Shown: positions 11,611 through 23,299 of the stretch, piece after piece
Numbering within the stretch: the first letter of the stretch is position 1
Layout of the letters: every line of letters begins with the position of its first letter
NCBI GenBank assembly: GCA_029237695.1
Contig: CM055279.1
Coordinates: 6,528,323-6,592,322, forward strand
Origin: Conchocele bisecta
Lineage: Eukaryota; Mollusca; Bivalvia; Lucinida; Thyasiridae
DNA: 64,000 bases
Direction: 5' to 3'
Position numbers and translations under genes: made by a program
Notes under the pieces: generated by a model
Told to the model about the DNA's origin: nothing
Database searches by the model: none
The model's input: the letters and a program-made list of their open reading frames with translations, nothing else

Positions 11611-11800
11611 CAGGCCCGTACGCAGGATTTTCTATTGGGGGGTGCGTAAGGGGGTGCGTAAGGGGGGTGCGTCAGGGGCGAGCCTCATGTAGTGGCGCGA
11701 GTACGCTAGGGGGGTACCCCCTAGCGTACTCGCGCCACTACATGGGGCTCGCGCCACTACATGGGGCTCGCCCCTGACGCACCCCCCTGACATTTTTTAA
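11611..11800. repeat. GC-rich palindrome with CAGGCCCGTACGCAGG end
   Basis: GTAGTGGCGCGAGTACGCTA pairs with its complement around GGGGGTACCCCC near 11710-11722, with flanking GGGGTGCG/CGCACCCC stems. The left end CAGGCCCGTACGCAGG recurs at 61671, so this belongs to a dispersed family. Confidence 0.7.
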
Positions 11801-11836
11801 ACCTAGATGGCCTGAAATGCACTCTCCTGCATTTTT

Positions 11837-12801
11837 AGCCAGGTTTTTTTTAAAAATAATCCAGGCTATTGGGTTGGAAACCCGGGCGGGCGGGCAGGCG
11901 GGCTGCGGGCGGCGTCCACAATCAATGTTAAGTTTTCGTGTTTGAGTCCATTTCTTTGTTACTGTACCACCTAGGACCACCAAACTTTCACAGCTTCATA
12001 ATAAAGGGGTGCCCACCACATATCACTATCCAACATGTTACCTTTTTTTTAACTTGACCCATTTTTTCCGCGCAGTCGACTTTTCGAGTTTTCGCGTTTG
12101 CAATGTTAAGTTTTCGTGTTTAAGTCCATTTCTTTGGTACTGTACCACCTAGGACCACCAAACTTTCACAGCTTCATAACCAAGGGGTGCCTACCACATA
12201 CAACTATCCAACATGTGACCATTTTTTTTACCTTCACCTATTATTTATACGTAATTGACTTAGCCATTTTCAACGTTAACTTTTTAACGTACGTCTGCTT
12301 AAAGTTTTTTGGTTAAAACTTTTTCGTTATACTATATCTCTGCAACTGCTTCGCCCATTACCTTCAAACTTCACATGGGTGTTTATCATCATCCATATTT
12401 TCATTCTACCCCCCAACCGTGCGGCCCCTATGCACAATGTCAAGGTCAAATTACTTTCATTTTTTTTTAAAGTTTTTTCGTGTACTATACATGTATCTCT
12501 GCATCTGCTTCACCCATTACCTTGATACTTCACATGGGTGTTTATCATCATTGTCAGCGCGATATCGTCGGCATTTTGGCATACGTCCGTCCGTATGTCC
12601 GTACGTCCGTGTGTCTGGTTAATGTTTTTTGGTTAAAGTTTTTCCATCTACTATATCTATTTTGTTAGTGTCCATGCCTCGCCCCAAGGCACGACATGCA
12701 GGCCACGGCCATCTAGTCTACAAAAAGTTGGTATAATTATGTTATCCAAGTGTCTATGCTTGGAAAAAACCTGGCCTTCGTGGCTTTGCCTCGTTTCTTG
12801 T
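11837..12801. mobile_element. Helentron-like element, copy D2 (short array)
   Basis: The ends are as in D1 (AGCCAGG hairpin, CGGGCGGGCGG tract; CTATGCTTGG and TTTCTTGT at the 3' end). It differs from D1 mainly by having one or two of the ~149-bp units and no expansion. Confidence 0.7.
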
Positions 12802-13016
12802 ATGTCATTTAAATTCGGATTTCAACGGTGGTAAATTGTGACATTTTCATGCAAATTACCTGTATATTAATGCATTTCAAGATTTGTTGAGATTACTGTT
12901 TGAAAAATAGCGGACCTCGTCGAATTTAGGGGGAGGGAGGTGGGGGGGGGGGGGGTGCGTACGCTTCTGATTGTCATCAGAGATACAATACAGCGAAACA
13001 CATCTAAGTTAATATA
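12802..13016. other. Intergenic with a G-run
   Basis: No gene is visible. A run of about 14 G lies at 12941-12954, preceded by GGGGGAGGGAGG. Confidence 0.5.
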
Positions 13017-13106
13017 GGAATGAATTACCTTTTTGCGGAATTTATCGGGGTATAAACTTGGAAAGTTTATATCCCCGATAAATTCCACAAAAAGGCCATT
13101 CATTCC
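13017..13106. repeat. Hairpin of ~40-bp arms
   Basis: GAATGAATTACCTTTTTGCG and GAATTTATCGGGGTATAAAC pair with the complementary right arm around CTTGGAAAG. Confidence 0.8.
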
Positions 13107-13442
13107 TTATAATTCCAGCATTTGAAATAAATTCATCAAGACAATGTGTTTATTTTCCGTTTTCTTAATATTTTAACTGCTCCTCACGGTTACGGAAAGT
13201 AGTTTGGCGTGGGAGTTTACTGGGATATAAATTTTGGACAGAGACTTGCTACGGGCCAATCAAATGTTAGGGAATTGTGTAAATAGTTTTGTGCAGGAAT
13301 TATACATCCATATTTTCCCGAGTGCCCGGTTTAGAGGCGTTCCACTGTATACACATAGCGCATATTATTTAGTGATGATTGCATGTACCTGCCTATCATC
13401 TAGCACAACACGTTACATGATAAATAGAATATCATGCCAGTG

Positions 13443-13800
13443 TCTTTATGCCCCCTATGCGATAGCAAGGGGGAGGGGGCATATTGCGTTGCTGTTGAGG
13501 TTCCGTACGTCCACCTGTCCGTTTACAGTTACGTCGAAAAGTCGAAAAGTTTGTAAGAGTTTCTCCGTCATGTAATTTATTCAATAATGCTTGAAGGATT
13601 ACTTTAATATTTGGACAGTGTATTCACCTGAACATGTGTGACGCAATCACACCACCAATGACATGACCTTGACCTTTGTGACCTTCAAAATGGTGCTGAA
13701 ACACTTAGCAATTTGTTTACGTCAAACAATTTGTCAGGCTTTCTCAAATGACTTGTAAATTTAAAGTTTTCTTTTTTACACACAATCTCTAGTTAGAGTC
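13443..13800. mobile_element. Element terminus with TATGCCCCC hairpin
   Basis: TATGCCCCCTATGCGATAGC then AAGGGGGAGGGGGCATA folds into a terminal hairpin, followed by TCCGTACGTCC and then TGACCTTGACCTTTGTGACC. It resembles the 6333 terminus. The 3' limit is not clear. Confidence 0.5.
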
Positions 13801-15265
13801 CAGTATGCCATGGGCGCATATCCCTGCTTTACATAATGTTTAGTTTGATATCAACTTTATCAGACACAGCGAGTCAAGGAATTCCTGCGCGTTTCCTATC
13901 ATTACCTGATACACTAGATATCAAAAGACAGTATAATGATATACGCTATTTATAGTAAATACTGCAGCTTTTCTCATTTGATAATAATTGAAATAACAAC
14001 AGTTTTGTAAATACATTTAAATATATTTTATTTAATTTTACATGATTACTTTATTCTGCGAATAAATACTATTATCATCGAAAACATAGATACACTCTAA
14101 TCCGACGGGTACAGTAGTCGACAAATATACAATGAAAAGTCATGCAGAGCATGATGTTATTAGCCGATCAAATCAGGGTAAAGTGCATCGAACATATGTA
14201 GGTGTCTCTGGTAACATTGTCAATGGTAAACTATTTTCGACCACAGTTCTGTACCCAGCGTTGACATTTTTCTCGATTTTGTGCAGGTTTTGGAAACCCG
14301 TTCCCAAATCCATCCAATAGCAGCAATGCCATAGCAGCAATGTTTTGTTGTCACCATTATGTTGCGAAATATTCCAGCGTAACACCTGTACTGTATGCTC
14401 TATTTATCTACAAATTACACTCCGCAATACACAAAGTTGTAGTCACTGTGTGTGTGTTTGTCGGAATTCTGTGGCAGCATGCGAGTGGGCGGAGCTACCA
14501 GGGCTATATATATCTAGCGGTTACGGTGTCATCTAAAAATAGACGCAAGCTCCTGCGTATTCAGGCACATGCCCAGATTGGCCTAATGTGCCCCATCCGT
14601 GATTTTTTGCGCGATGTCGGGCGCAAGACAATCAATAATTTGCGGCATTGACAATAATTAAGGGGGATTGCCGCAATCGCGCGTGCTGGATGCATCCCTG
14701 CCATCCCTGCATGATACGTAAACAAATCAAAGTTGGCTATGAAGGGCAATTCTTCGTTTTGATTGGTGGAACATTTTGTGAATATTAACTAGCGTCAAAT
14801 GACGCGCGTACGCGATCCAATGGGATAAACCCGAGATGCTGGGATAAACCCGAAAATGCTGGGGTTACTAGTAAGGAGATTTTGAGCAGAGGTCGATTAT
14901 AAATTTAGCCGAATAAACACATTTTTACGCGATTATACGTGGCTGAAACTTGTTCTGTTTAATAAATAAAAGCTTTAAATTAGCCCAATAATCGGCGTAT
15001 GTTGGCGTATATGGCCATTAGAGCCAACTATGGACTTCAACAACAATAACTTCCGGGTTAAATCTCTTCAGGCGTTCAGCTCATTAAGTATTCAAAATTG
15101 TGTTATTTGGCTATAAGTAAAGTTTTAAACGGAGATAATTGCCAAAAATGCAAACTTTATCGGTTGGTGCAATTTGGAAGTGATACAGAAAAATTCGCGT
15201 TTGTAGATTACCGAATAGCGGAGAAAAGGGTTGCTACAAACTTTTTCAGAATTCGATGGATAACC
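13801..15265. other. No recognised gene
   Basis: AT-rich sequence without repeats I can place. There is a TATATATA tract with a nearby GGGCGG at about 14490-14515, and CCAAT-type motifs at 14760-14822, but no convincing exon follows, so no promoter is called. Confidence 0.4.
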
Positions 15266-15270
15266 AACAT

Positions 15271-15386
15271 ATTAGCCGATCTATAAATAGATCGGCTAAT
15301 AAAAATCGCAAGATGCGATGGCTCGAAAGATGCGATCACTCGAACAAAATATATATATTCCCGTGGCATTTCGAGCCATCGCGATT
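15271..15386. repeat. Two adjacent hairpins
   Basis: ATTAGCCGATCT pairs with AGATCGGCTAAT at 15271-15300. Next to it, GCGATGGCTCGAAA at 15315-15328 pairs with TTCGAGCCATCGC at 15370-15382. Confidence 0.75.
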
Positions 15387-15395
15387 TCACTGTAC

Positions 15396-15681
15396 TTAAC
15401 TCTTTGCCTGCTAGCGGTGAAAATATCCGCCAAACGAATTAGGAGTACATGTATATGTTTTATTTCTCTCTGTAATTATGTCTTGCAATTTCATTAGAAT
15501 TGAGTCCTGAGGATATGTCTTGGAATTTCGTTAGAATTGAGTCCTGATGACTCAATTCTAATGAAATTCCAAGACATGTTTATGATATTTACGGGGGAAA
15601 ATACAATAAAATATGATGATTTTTTGTCGCTAGTTTTGAACTATTTATAGCCCACAAGTTTCCCAGCATGCAGAGAGTTAA
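15396..15681. mobile_element. TTAA-flanked palindromic MITE, family G (copy 1)
   Basis: It lies between TTAA sites, with ends CTCTTTGCCTGCTAGCG and GCATGCAGAGAG. The centre is GGAATTTC...TTGAGTCC with its complement. The second copy is at 27558-27803. TTAA target duplications are characteristic of piggyBac transposition. No ORF is present. Confidence 0.8.
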
Positions 15682-15998
15682 ACAACTCGGTTGGCGAAAC
15701 CGTGAGTATGGTATCTTTCCACCAGCGTGTTCATTTTAAAACGCGTTAAAATTACGAGGGGATCCTGAAATTGCGTTATGTAAATTTCAATCGTGTTGAT
15801 AGAAACGCTCCAAAGTTAATTTCCACATTTCTGATTTGTGGGAAGCGATTTTATTATGAGGCAGTTTCATTTTAAGATGAGCAATATTATTTTTTTCTCC
15901 GCAATTGCAAACATTTACATGAGCATGTAATGATGTGGAATGGAAGGGCGATATTAAAGGCGAATAACAACGGGCCTTGCGGCGATTGTGAACAGTGT

Positions 15999-16043
15999 AG
16001 ACCCTGATCAGACTGCGCCTCCGCGTAGTCTGATCAGGGTCTA
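15999..16043. repeat. Hairpin of the CTGATCAGACTGCG repeat family
   Basis: AGACCCTGATCAGACTGCG pairs with CGCGTAGTCTGATCAGGGTC. The motif belongs to the same broad family as 32740-32976 and 34310-34556. Confidence 0.75.
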
Positions 16044-16374
16044 CTCTGATCATCGTCATTCAGTGATTTGCTCGTCTTCAAGACGAGTGCCAATGAAATT
16101 TACCAGGAGCTACAAGCAAAATGTTTACATTTAAAGGGAGTTTAGACGGTATAATCACACAATTTAAATCCAAAACAAACTACATATGCTGTTTTAACCA
16201 TGTCTATACCGTGTAAATCGCACATGTCCTTATGCTAAATATATATCCAATCGTGAGACAAAACTATTAACAAATACGAAAGTTCTATCTTATTCCTGGT
16301 GCTTGTCAGCCATTACATGTTGGCGGGAAAACGTCAGTTCGTCTATTACTAGTCAATCCGCGTATATGTTTTGT

Positions 16375-16862
16375 TCCTGCTTTGTGTCGCGCCCGCTTGC
16401 GGACAGCGCGGTATAGCCGGCACATTGATATACGTCCGTAAGATTAAGTTTTCATTTTTAAGAACACTATATCTCTGAAACAGCTCCGCTAATTCACTCG
16501 AAACCTTAGATGTATCTTATTTTTTCAACTAGTATGCCAAACCCATGTTGGCCCCCTGTGACCAATGTCAAGGTCAAATTACTTTGAATTCACCGTAAAG
16601 TTTTTTGTGGAGCTAGGTTAAAGTTTTTAGGAACACTATATCTCTGAAACCGCTTCGGAAAATTTCTCGAAACTTCACATGTGTCTTTATCATCATCCAT
16701 ATGTTCATTCTCCGCCCAACCAGTGCAACCCCTAAATCCAAAGAAACTTTAAGGTAAATTCAAAGTAATTTGACATTGGGCATAGGGGCCACACGGGTTG
16801 GGCATATCATGAAAACATGGATTATGATAAAGACACATGTGAAGTTTCGAGTGAATTGAGGT
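16375..16862. repeat. Inverted pair of D-type minisatellite relatives
   Basis: CGCCCGCTTGCGGACAGCGC and CAATGTCAAGGTCAAATTAC relate to the D1 array. At 16745-16862 the same sequence runs in reverse (AAAGTAATTTGACATTGGG, ACACATGTGAAGTTTCGAG), so the region is a loose palindrome. Confidence 0.6.
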
Positions 16863-17020
16863 CCCCAGGGTTTAGAGAGGATTCACTGTAAATCAGGCAT
16901 GAGATCATTCCGAGCCATAGTTGTGTGCTATGCGACCACGAACAGACATTATCACCCGAGATAAATGACCAAGAAGCTCATCAAAAATAAGTTCACATGT
17001 GCTGTCTTGGTGTCCGGTTA
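16863..17020. repeat. Family F long form (one end)
   Basis: GGTTTAGAGAGGATTCACTG, then TAAATCAGGCATG and GTGTGCTATGCGACCACG, ending TGTCTTGGTGTCCGGTTAAA. The same interior is seen at 63795-63943 and 26046-26200. Confidence 0.65.
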
Positions 17021-17022
17021 AA

Positions 17023-17286
17023 TAGAGAATAGTAGGTTAGTGCCGTGAATGGGAAAAAATATATGGCAAGGCTCAGGAAACGTGATGGGCGAGGCTCTGC
17101 CGAGCACATCCCGTTTCCGTGCCGCGCCAGATATTTTTTCCCATTCACGGCACTAACCTACTATTCTATTTATCCCGTCAACACCTACAAATGGCTGTAA
17201 AATGCAAAAATAGTATTGACTTGATATCAAAAATGTTTCACGGCACCGTGTTTCACGGCACATACGCACTGTGTTGACGGGATAAG
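17023..17286. mobile_element. Palindromic MITE, family I
   Basis: TAGAATAGTAGGTTAGTGCC-type arms form a ~138-bp hairpin (17026-17164). It is joined to a second inverted pair ending GTGTTGACGGGATAA. The fullest copy is at 31258-31754; others are at 25186-25448, 41087-41391 and 46209-46476. Confidence 0.85.
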
Positions 17287-17444
17287 AGGGGCTTCATTGT
17301 AGTTGTAAAGTGGCTTCCAGGGATCCAGATAAGGTATTAGGCATTGAGTATTGTCACTCCATCATGTCTTAAGCAATTGGGTATTTCAAAATTTTAATTG
17401 GGTAAAATAAAATCACACTACTGTTTACATATAGCAATTATTGA

Positions 17445-17650
17445 ATAGTTTGCTGCTAAATGAAAACATGTCTTGGCATTTCATTAGAATTGTCTCCAAG
17501 GAGACAATTCTAATGAAATACCAAGATTTGTTTTCGTGGGAAAATAAGAAAAATATGCTATATGTGTGGTCTGTTTATTGTTTTCTGCAGCATGATAAAA
17601 GTACATGTACCACAATTTTCGAGTACAGTTGTATTCCATTGCCCGCCTAT
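17445..17650. repeat. Palindromic MITE, family H (copy 1)
   Basis: CTTGGCATTTCATTAGAATT and GTCTCC pair with GGAGACAATTCTAATGAAAT and ACCAAG. The flanks (TGTGTGGTCTGTTTATTG) recur inverted at 19330-19370. The core resembles family G, suggesting related MITEs. Confidence 0.75.
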
Positions 17651-17663
17651 TGTCTTTAACTCC

Positions 17664-17970
17664 CAAGGTGCATGATCACGTGGTTACAACAACAACAACG
17701 TCGCCCACCCCAAAGTAAGTATTATTTGATATTTTCCTTAATATGCAACGGATTGTGATGAAATATGGCGCAGCAAACGCGTCTTCATGAGCTGCATTTG
17801 GTGGTCCAGGGAGTTCGGCACAGACTTATGTCGTTTTTGCGAAGAATCGATTTCATCAAAATCCGTTACGTAATAAGGACAATATAAAAGAATACGTACT
17901 TTGAATCAGATGGATTCTGGAAGTTTCAGTACTTGTTGTTGTTGTTAGTACCACGTGATCATACACCTTG
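17664..17970. mobile_element. Family B MITE, internally deleted
   Basis: Both ends are present (CAAGGTGCATGATCACGTGG; CCACGTGATCATACACCTTG), but the right part of the central hairpin is missing compared with 7672-8102. Confidence 0.85.
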
Positions 17971-18092
17971 ACTCCTGGCTAGATATATAATACGGCAGTT
18001 GTCTCTGAATTCAGTTGGAAATCAACACATTCGTTTGTACTCAATTTGCAACGGTCGATACATCCGGGATACGAGTTGTATTTTTGTTCAAT

Positions 18093-18147
18093 GAGATTTT
18101 CTCATTTATACGATCCCACAAGTTGTGGGATCGTATAAATGAGAAAC
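18093..18147. repeat. Perfect hairpin
   Basis: TTCTCATTTATACGATCCCA and CAAC pair with GTTG and TGGGATCGTATAAATGAGAA. Confidence 0.85.
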
Positions 18148-18568
18148 TGTTATTCATTTGATTTTAATACAACCGTGAAGGAGCGTAATTGCTTCCAAAG
18201 TATTAGGCCAAGTGTCCTATTGGGACAATTCATGTGATTCTGTACTTAAAAAGATATCGTATGAAAATGTTTACAAAATTAACGATAGTTTCCGTATATA
18301 TCATCGAAAGTTAACGAAATGTTTAGAGCAAATCCGTATTTGCGATGACAATTTAGTCACATTTCGACGACATTTACAGAAAATTATTTACAGAAAATGT
18401 CACAGCTGCTGTAAATATGTTTCATGAACTCACAGCTTCTTACGTACACAATCACGTGGTTTGTCTCTATTTATAAAACAATTCCTGTGATATATACACC
18501 TCTATAACACACGTGACCGCACTGATGTCCATTGCATCGATTACATCCGTTTGATATGGAAAAGTATG

Positions 18569-18768
18569 TACAGTGAATATCGCTATACCGAACACCCTGG
18601 CGGTACCCAGGGTGTTCGGTATAGAGAGGTTCCACTGTACAACTCGTGTCCCTCCAAGCCCAGCTCTTCCAACAGTTGTTCCATGCTGTGACTCCGACAG
18701 CTGGCGATTGATTCACTACAGTGGACTGGCGGTACACAGGATGTTCGTTATAGCGATGTTACACTGTA
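18569..18768. repeat. Two related family F palindromes
   Basis: The first (18569-18639) is TACAGTGAATATCGCTATAC plus CGAACACCCTGG with its complement. The second (18718-18768) is a diverged half, ending CGTTATAGCGATGTTACACTG. The outermost ends also pair with each other. Confidence 0.75.
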
Positions 18769-19199
18769 TGTCATTTCTTTGAAATGTGACATCGATCCTA
18801 CAATTGTATTAATCTAGCTGAAGTACGAAGAAAATTGCTTCTTATATGCTGTAAATTTACTCTCTGAATACATGTAGCGTATAATGTTTATTTCGCGTGT
18901 TCGCGCGCTGTAGACCCGCCGCAAATAGATTGACATAGTGTTTGTTACTAAATTAAAAAGAATCGATGTAAGCCAATCATTGATCTCGTGTTATATTGGA
19001 ACGATTGTCAAGCGTACATTCAATGAACGTTTGTGTTTATTTCGTCGTTTCTTTCATGCTATACTGGCGTACCAGATAAGACGCGTATTGGTGTATTTTG
19101 TACATTGTTGATGTTTACTCAGCTGAATACGCAGTGACTATCGAACATGGACGTGCAAAATATTCACAACAATTTGAACATACTCCGAGATTTTCAAAC

Positions 19200-19470
19200 T
19201 GAGGACAGAGCTCCAGATAAGGTGCGTATTTGCGTAAATACCCAATTAAAATTGCCAAAAACCCAATTGAAATCAGAAGTAGTGAGTATCAAAAAGCAAT
19301 GCAAAATTTGTGGTATCTTTATCATGCTACAGAAAACAATAAACAGACCACAAATATAGCATATTTTCTTATTTTTCCATGAAAACACATCTTGGTATTT
19401 CATTAGAATTGTCTCCAAGGAGACAATTCTAATGAAATACCAAGATGTGTTTTCATTTAGAAGCAAACAA
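19200..19470. repeat. Palindromic MITE, family H (copy 2)
   Basis: TTGGTATTTCATTAGAATTG and TCTCC pair perfectly with the complement at 19417-19445. The flanks contain GACCACAAATATAGCATATT, in inverted orientation relative to copy 1. Confidence 0.75.
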
Positions 19471-19811
19471 TTCAATAAGTGCGGTCTGCTGTTGTGTAAA
19501 CAGTAGTCTGATTCTATTTTACACAATTAAACTTTAAAATACTCGGCCCTCGTCACGGTCTGACATATCGGCATTGTGCAATAGGAGAATGAACTAACTA
19601 GGTTAAGCTCACCGCCTCATCGTCTCCTTCGTGTAATGCACTATATTTCGACTGTATCGCATATATTAGTAAATTCGGAAACAAATGGTCCAACGGCCAT
19701 TGACCTGATCATTTACGGGCACATGCCCGGGTATGGAAGGTCTTCGAGCCATTTCCCACCCTTAAATATAAGAAAACTAATTCACTTCATCACCTGACAA
19801 ACAGGAAAGAA

Positions 19812-20760
19812 GCGTCTGGGTGGGTATGTACAGACTTTACTACTTGTACATTGCAGGCTCTGGGTGGGTATGTACAGACTTTACTACTTGTACATTGCAG
19901 GCTCTGTACAGACTTTACTACTTGTACACTGCAGGCTCTGTGTGGGTATGTGGAGACTTTACTACTTGTACATTGCAGGCTCTGTACAGACTTTACTACT
20001 TGTACATTGCAGGCTCTGGGTGGGTATGTGGAGACTTTACTACTTGTACATTGCAGGCTCTGGGTGGGTATGTGGAGACTTTACTACTTGTACATTGCAG
20101 GCTCTGGGTGGGTATGTGGAGACTTTACTACTTGTACAATTAGCAGGCTCTGGGTGGGTATGTACAGACTTTTACTTACTTTGACATTGGCAGGCTCTGG
20201 TACAGGGACTTTACTACTTGTAAAACAATTGCAGGTCCTGGGTGGGTATGTGGTGACTTTACTACTTGTACATTGCAGGCTCTGTACAGACTTTACTACT
20301 TGTACATTGCAGGCTCTGGGTGGGTATGTGGAGACTTTACTACTTGTACATTGCAGGCTCTGGGTGGGTATGTACAGACTTTACTACTTGTACATTGCAG
20401 GCTCTGGGTGGGTTATGAGGAGACTACTACTTGTTACATTGCAGGCTCTGGGTGGGGTATGTGGAGACTTTACTATTGACATTTGCAGGCTCTGTGTGGG
20501 TATTTGGTACGACTTTAAACTTGTACATTGCAGGTCTGGGTGGGTATGTACAGACTTTACTACTTGTACATTGCAGGCTCTGGGTGGGTATGTGGAGACT
20601 TTACTACTTGTACATTGCAGGCTCTGGGTGGGTATGTGGAGACTTTACTACTTGTACATTGCAGGCTCTGTGTGGGTATGTAGACTTTACTATTGTACAT
20701 TGCAGGCTGGGTGGGTATGTACAGCATTTACTACTTGTACATTGCAGGCTCTGCTTGTCA
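19812..20760. repeat. Minisatellite of ~44-bp units (with 31-bp variants)
   Basis: The unit is GGCTCTGGGTGGGTATGT then (ACA or GGA) GACTTTACTACTTGTACATTGC then AGG. About two dozen copies are present. Short variants lack the GGGTGGGTATGT part. The array is stop-free in several frames, so long ORFs there (up to 315 codons) are artefacts. Copies between 20130 and 20260 and between 20405 and 20540 carry small indels, which may be real decay or assembly error. Confidence 0.92.
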
Positions 20761-21835
20761 GCCCAGTATTACAACACTGTCTAGAACTGTGCTGTTAACC
20801 ACAGGAATACTACATCGGTCATCGCTTATCATTGATCACTGGAACATATACATCTTATATATGTAGCAATCGCCATGCTGTCCATACTTGTACGTCACAG
20901 TTTTGCATACGTGTTTTATTTTATCTCTTATGCCACCACGTTATGGCCAGAGATGTATTTAATCCAATAAAGGTATGTTTTGTTTTGTTCTGTTCTGTTC
21001 TATGAGTCATCAGTGATTAACATGGCATCAGATCAAATCGCCCGCCATTTTGGTCAATTCGTCCGCTATCTCAAAACACCATTAGTCAAATGCCTACGCT
21101 ATTCGCCATCTAACCGATATGCTTTATTCTTATTTCTACATGAAACAATATGACCAGTCCCTACACGGTTTCACATTTAGTACGGCTTATGCAAATAGTT
21201 GCTAATTTAGTACGTATTTAACATATATGTTTTATAGTTTGAGTCTCAGAATTGTTCAGACATCTAATGCACACTAATGTTGGATATAGATAATTTAATG
21301 CATACATACAATTGGACAATGTACGTAAAGTTTCAGTAGTGAAAAATGTAAATCTGTACCGGTAATTCTTTTCTTAGACTCTGGATCGCCACACAGACCA
21401 CACACCAATGCCAACGAGAATATCGAGACTTTTGAGACTAGTTTTGCCGATTTAATACGGCATATATACTCTCGTAAGTAATGTGCAGTATTTCTCACAT
21501 TATATTTTATGAATTTAATTAGAAATAAAATAAGAAACATTCTTGCAATCTTTTTCTGTAAAAAATAAAGCCTCCATGCAGACCCTCACACACTCATTTC
21601 CTGGAAGGGCACGAATACTGTTTATCCTGTCTACAATTACGCCATATTACATGACGTCACAAAAGTAGACAGAGTTCGTGCCAATGTTTCATGAATGAAC
21701 TCGGATATCATGTGAAATGATTGAGTGATGGTTGTAGTCTTTGTTCATGATTTATATCTGTTCAGGCAAGTCGTTTATTAGGTTTGAGGCGGCTTTCAGC
21801 TGCGCCGAAAACCTATTGTATTCGTTGGTTTTTTT
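20761..21835. other. No recognised gene
   Basis: AT-rich. A polyadenylation-type AATAAA at about 20967 is followed by a TTTTG/TTCTG microsatellite (20977-21000), which might be an old retroelement tail. No domain is visible. Confidence 0.35.
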
Positions 21836-21839
21836 TTTT

Positions 21840-23225
21840 TATTCAGCCGTTCAGTCTACAGCCCAAACCGCTGGTCGGATCGACTTCAAATTTTGCATGC
21901 CGATTCGGATCAAGTGTGAGCAGAGACTCAGAGATTTTCAGAAATCTCTTAATGCCACTTTCCACGAAACCGGAAGTGACGTCATACTTTCCATAACTTC
22001 CTTATTTTCCAACCGATTTCAAAAATTCTTTTTGCATTGGAAAGCTGACAAAATTCTCTATCTCGGATTCACTGACAGTTCTCGGCTATCTGGTCAAATA
22101 AAAGAGCTATAGGGATTTGAAGTTGAAAAATGTACATACTTTTCAACGATTTTGCCGAATTTTTGCAGAATTTCGGCTGATAACGGGTGGTCTTTGCAAA
22201 CGTTTTCCAATTTGTACAGTAATGTCAGCAACATAATTTCTTGCCAGTGTGATAGGGGAGTGTCAGGCGCATACAAGATGATAATTTTCAGAGCTCTATC
22301 TTGACTATTTCCGGTTCTATTGGATGTCAAAGATGAACGTCTTTTTTTTCAAGTTTTCAAAATAGAGCAAACGGATGTGACGTCAGTTTCGTTATTTATC
22401 AATATACAAAATAAAATTTCTTGCTGCGGTCGATATTTCAGTCCTTTAGCTAAAACTTTCCCGCTTTGTGCCCGGCCTATGGTGAAAAACAAACGAAAAC
22501 TTCACTGGCGGAATATTGCACATATGTAATTTCCGTTTTATTAGGTGTATTTACAAATGGCGTACATGTAAACTGCAATTTAGGGGCGATAACTATCGAA
22601 AAATAATCATCCGCTGACTTACGGGCTCCCTCCATCTACACCGAAACCGCTGGTCTATCGACTTCAAATTTTGCATGCCGATTCGGAACAAGTGTGAGCA
22701 GAGACTCAGAATTTTCAGATATCTGTTAATGCTACTTTCCACGAAAACGGAAGTGACGTCATACTTCCTATAACTTCCTTATTTTCCAACCGATTTCAAG
22801 AATTCTTTTTGCATCGGAAAGCTGACAAAATTCTCTATCTCAGAGTCGCTGACAGTTTTCGGCTGTCTGCTCAAATAAAGAGCTATATGCATTTGAAGTT
22901 GAAAAATGTACATACTTTTCAACGATTTTGCCGAATTTCGGCTGATAACGGGTGATCTTTACAAACGTTTTCCAATTTGAATTTGATACAGTAATGTCAG
23001 CAACATAATTTCTTGCCAGGGTGATAGGGGAGTGTCAGCTGCATGAAAGATGATAATTTTCAGAGCTATATCTTAACTACTCACGGCTCTATTCGATGTC
23101 AAAGATGAACGTATTTTTTTTAAAGTTTTCAAAATAGAGCAACGGATGTGACGTCAGCTTTGTTATTTATCATTCAATTTCAATTGTTTTTGCTGTAGTC
23201 GATATTTCTGTCCTTTAGCTAAAAC
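21840..23225. repeat. Direct duplication of a ~600-bp segment
   Basis: The first copy is at about 21855-22450 and the second at about 22635-23220. Both contain GACTTCAAATTTTGCATGCC, GAGCAGAGACTCAGA, GGAAGTGACGTCATACTT, TTTGCAT(T/C)GGAAAGCTGAC and GTGATAGGGGAGTGTCAG in the same order. ORFs are short and not conserved between copies, so this is a non-coding repeat. Confidence 0.8.
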
Positions 23226-23298
23226 TTTGGCTGAGGATCGAACCCGGTATCCCTCGCTCCGAGCCCATCGCTCTACCTCTAAGCTAACCGGCCCCACA
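23226..23298 (-). repeat. tRNA-like, probable SINE head
   Basis: On the minus strand, GGTTAGCTTAGAGGTAGAGC fits a pol III A box and GGGTTCGATCC a B box, with tRNA-like spacing. The acceptor ends do not pair and the anticodon arm is poor. It is therefore a tRNA-derived sequence, not a functional tRNA. Confidence 0.55.
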
Positions 23299-23299
23299 T

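Noticed and set aside
19851..20798. 315-codon ORF
   Set aside because: It lies wholly in the 44-bp minisatellite, which is stop-free in several frames. The unit length is not a multiple of three, so no protein repeat is conserved.
23226..23298. Functional tRNA gene
   Set aside because: The acceptor stem does not pair and the anticodon arm is poor; only the promoter boxes are kept.
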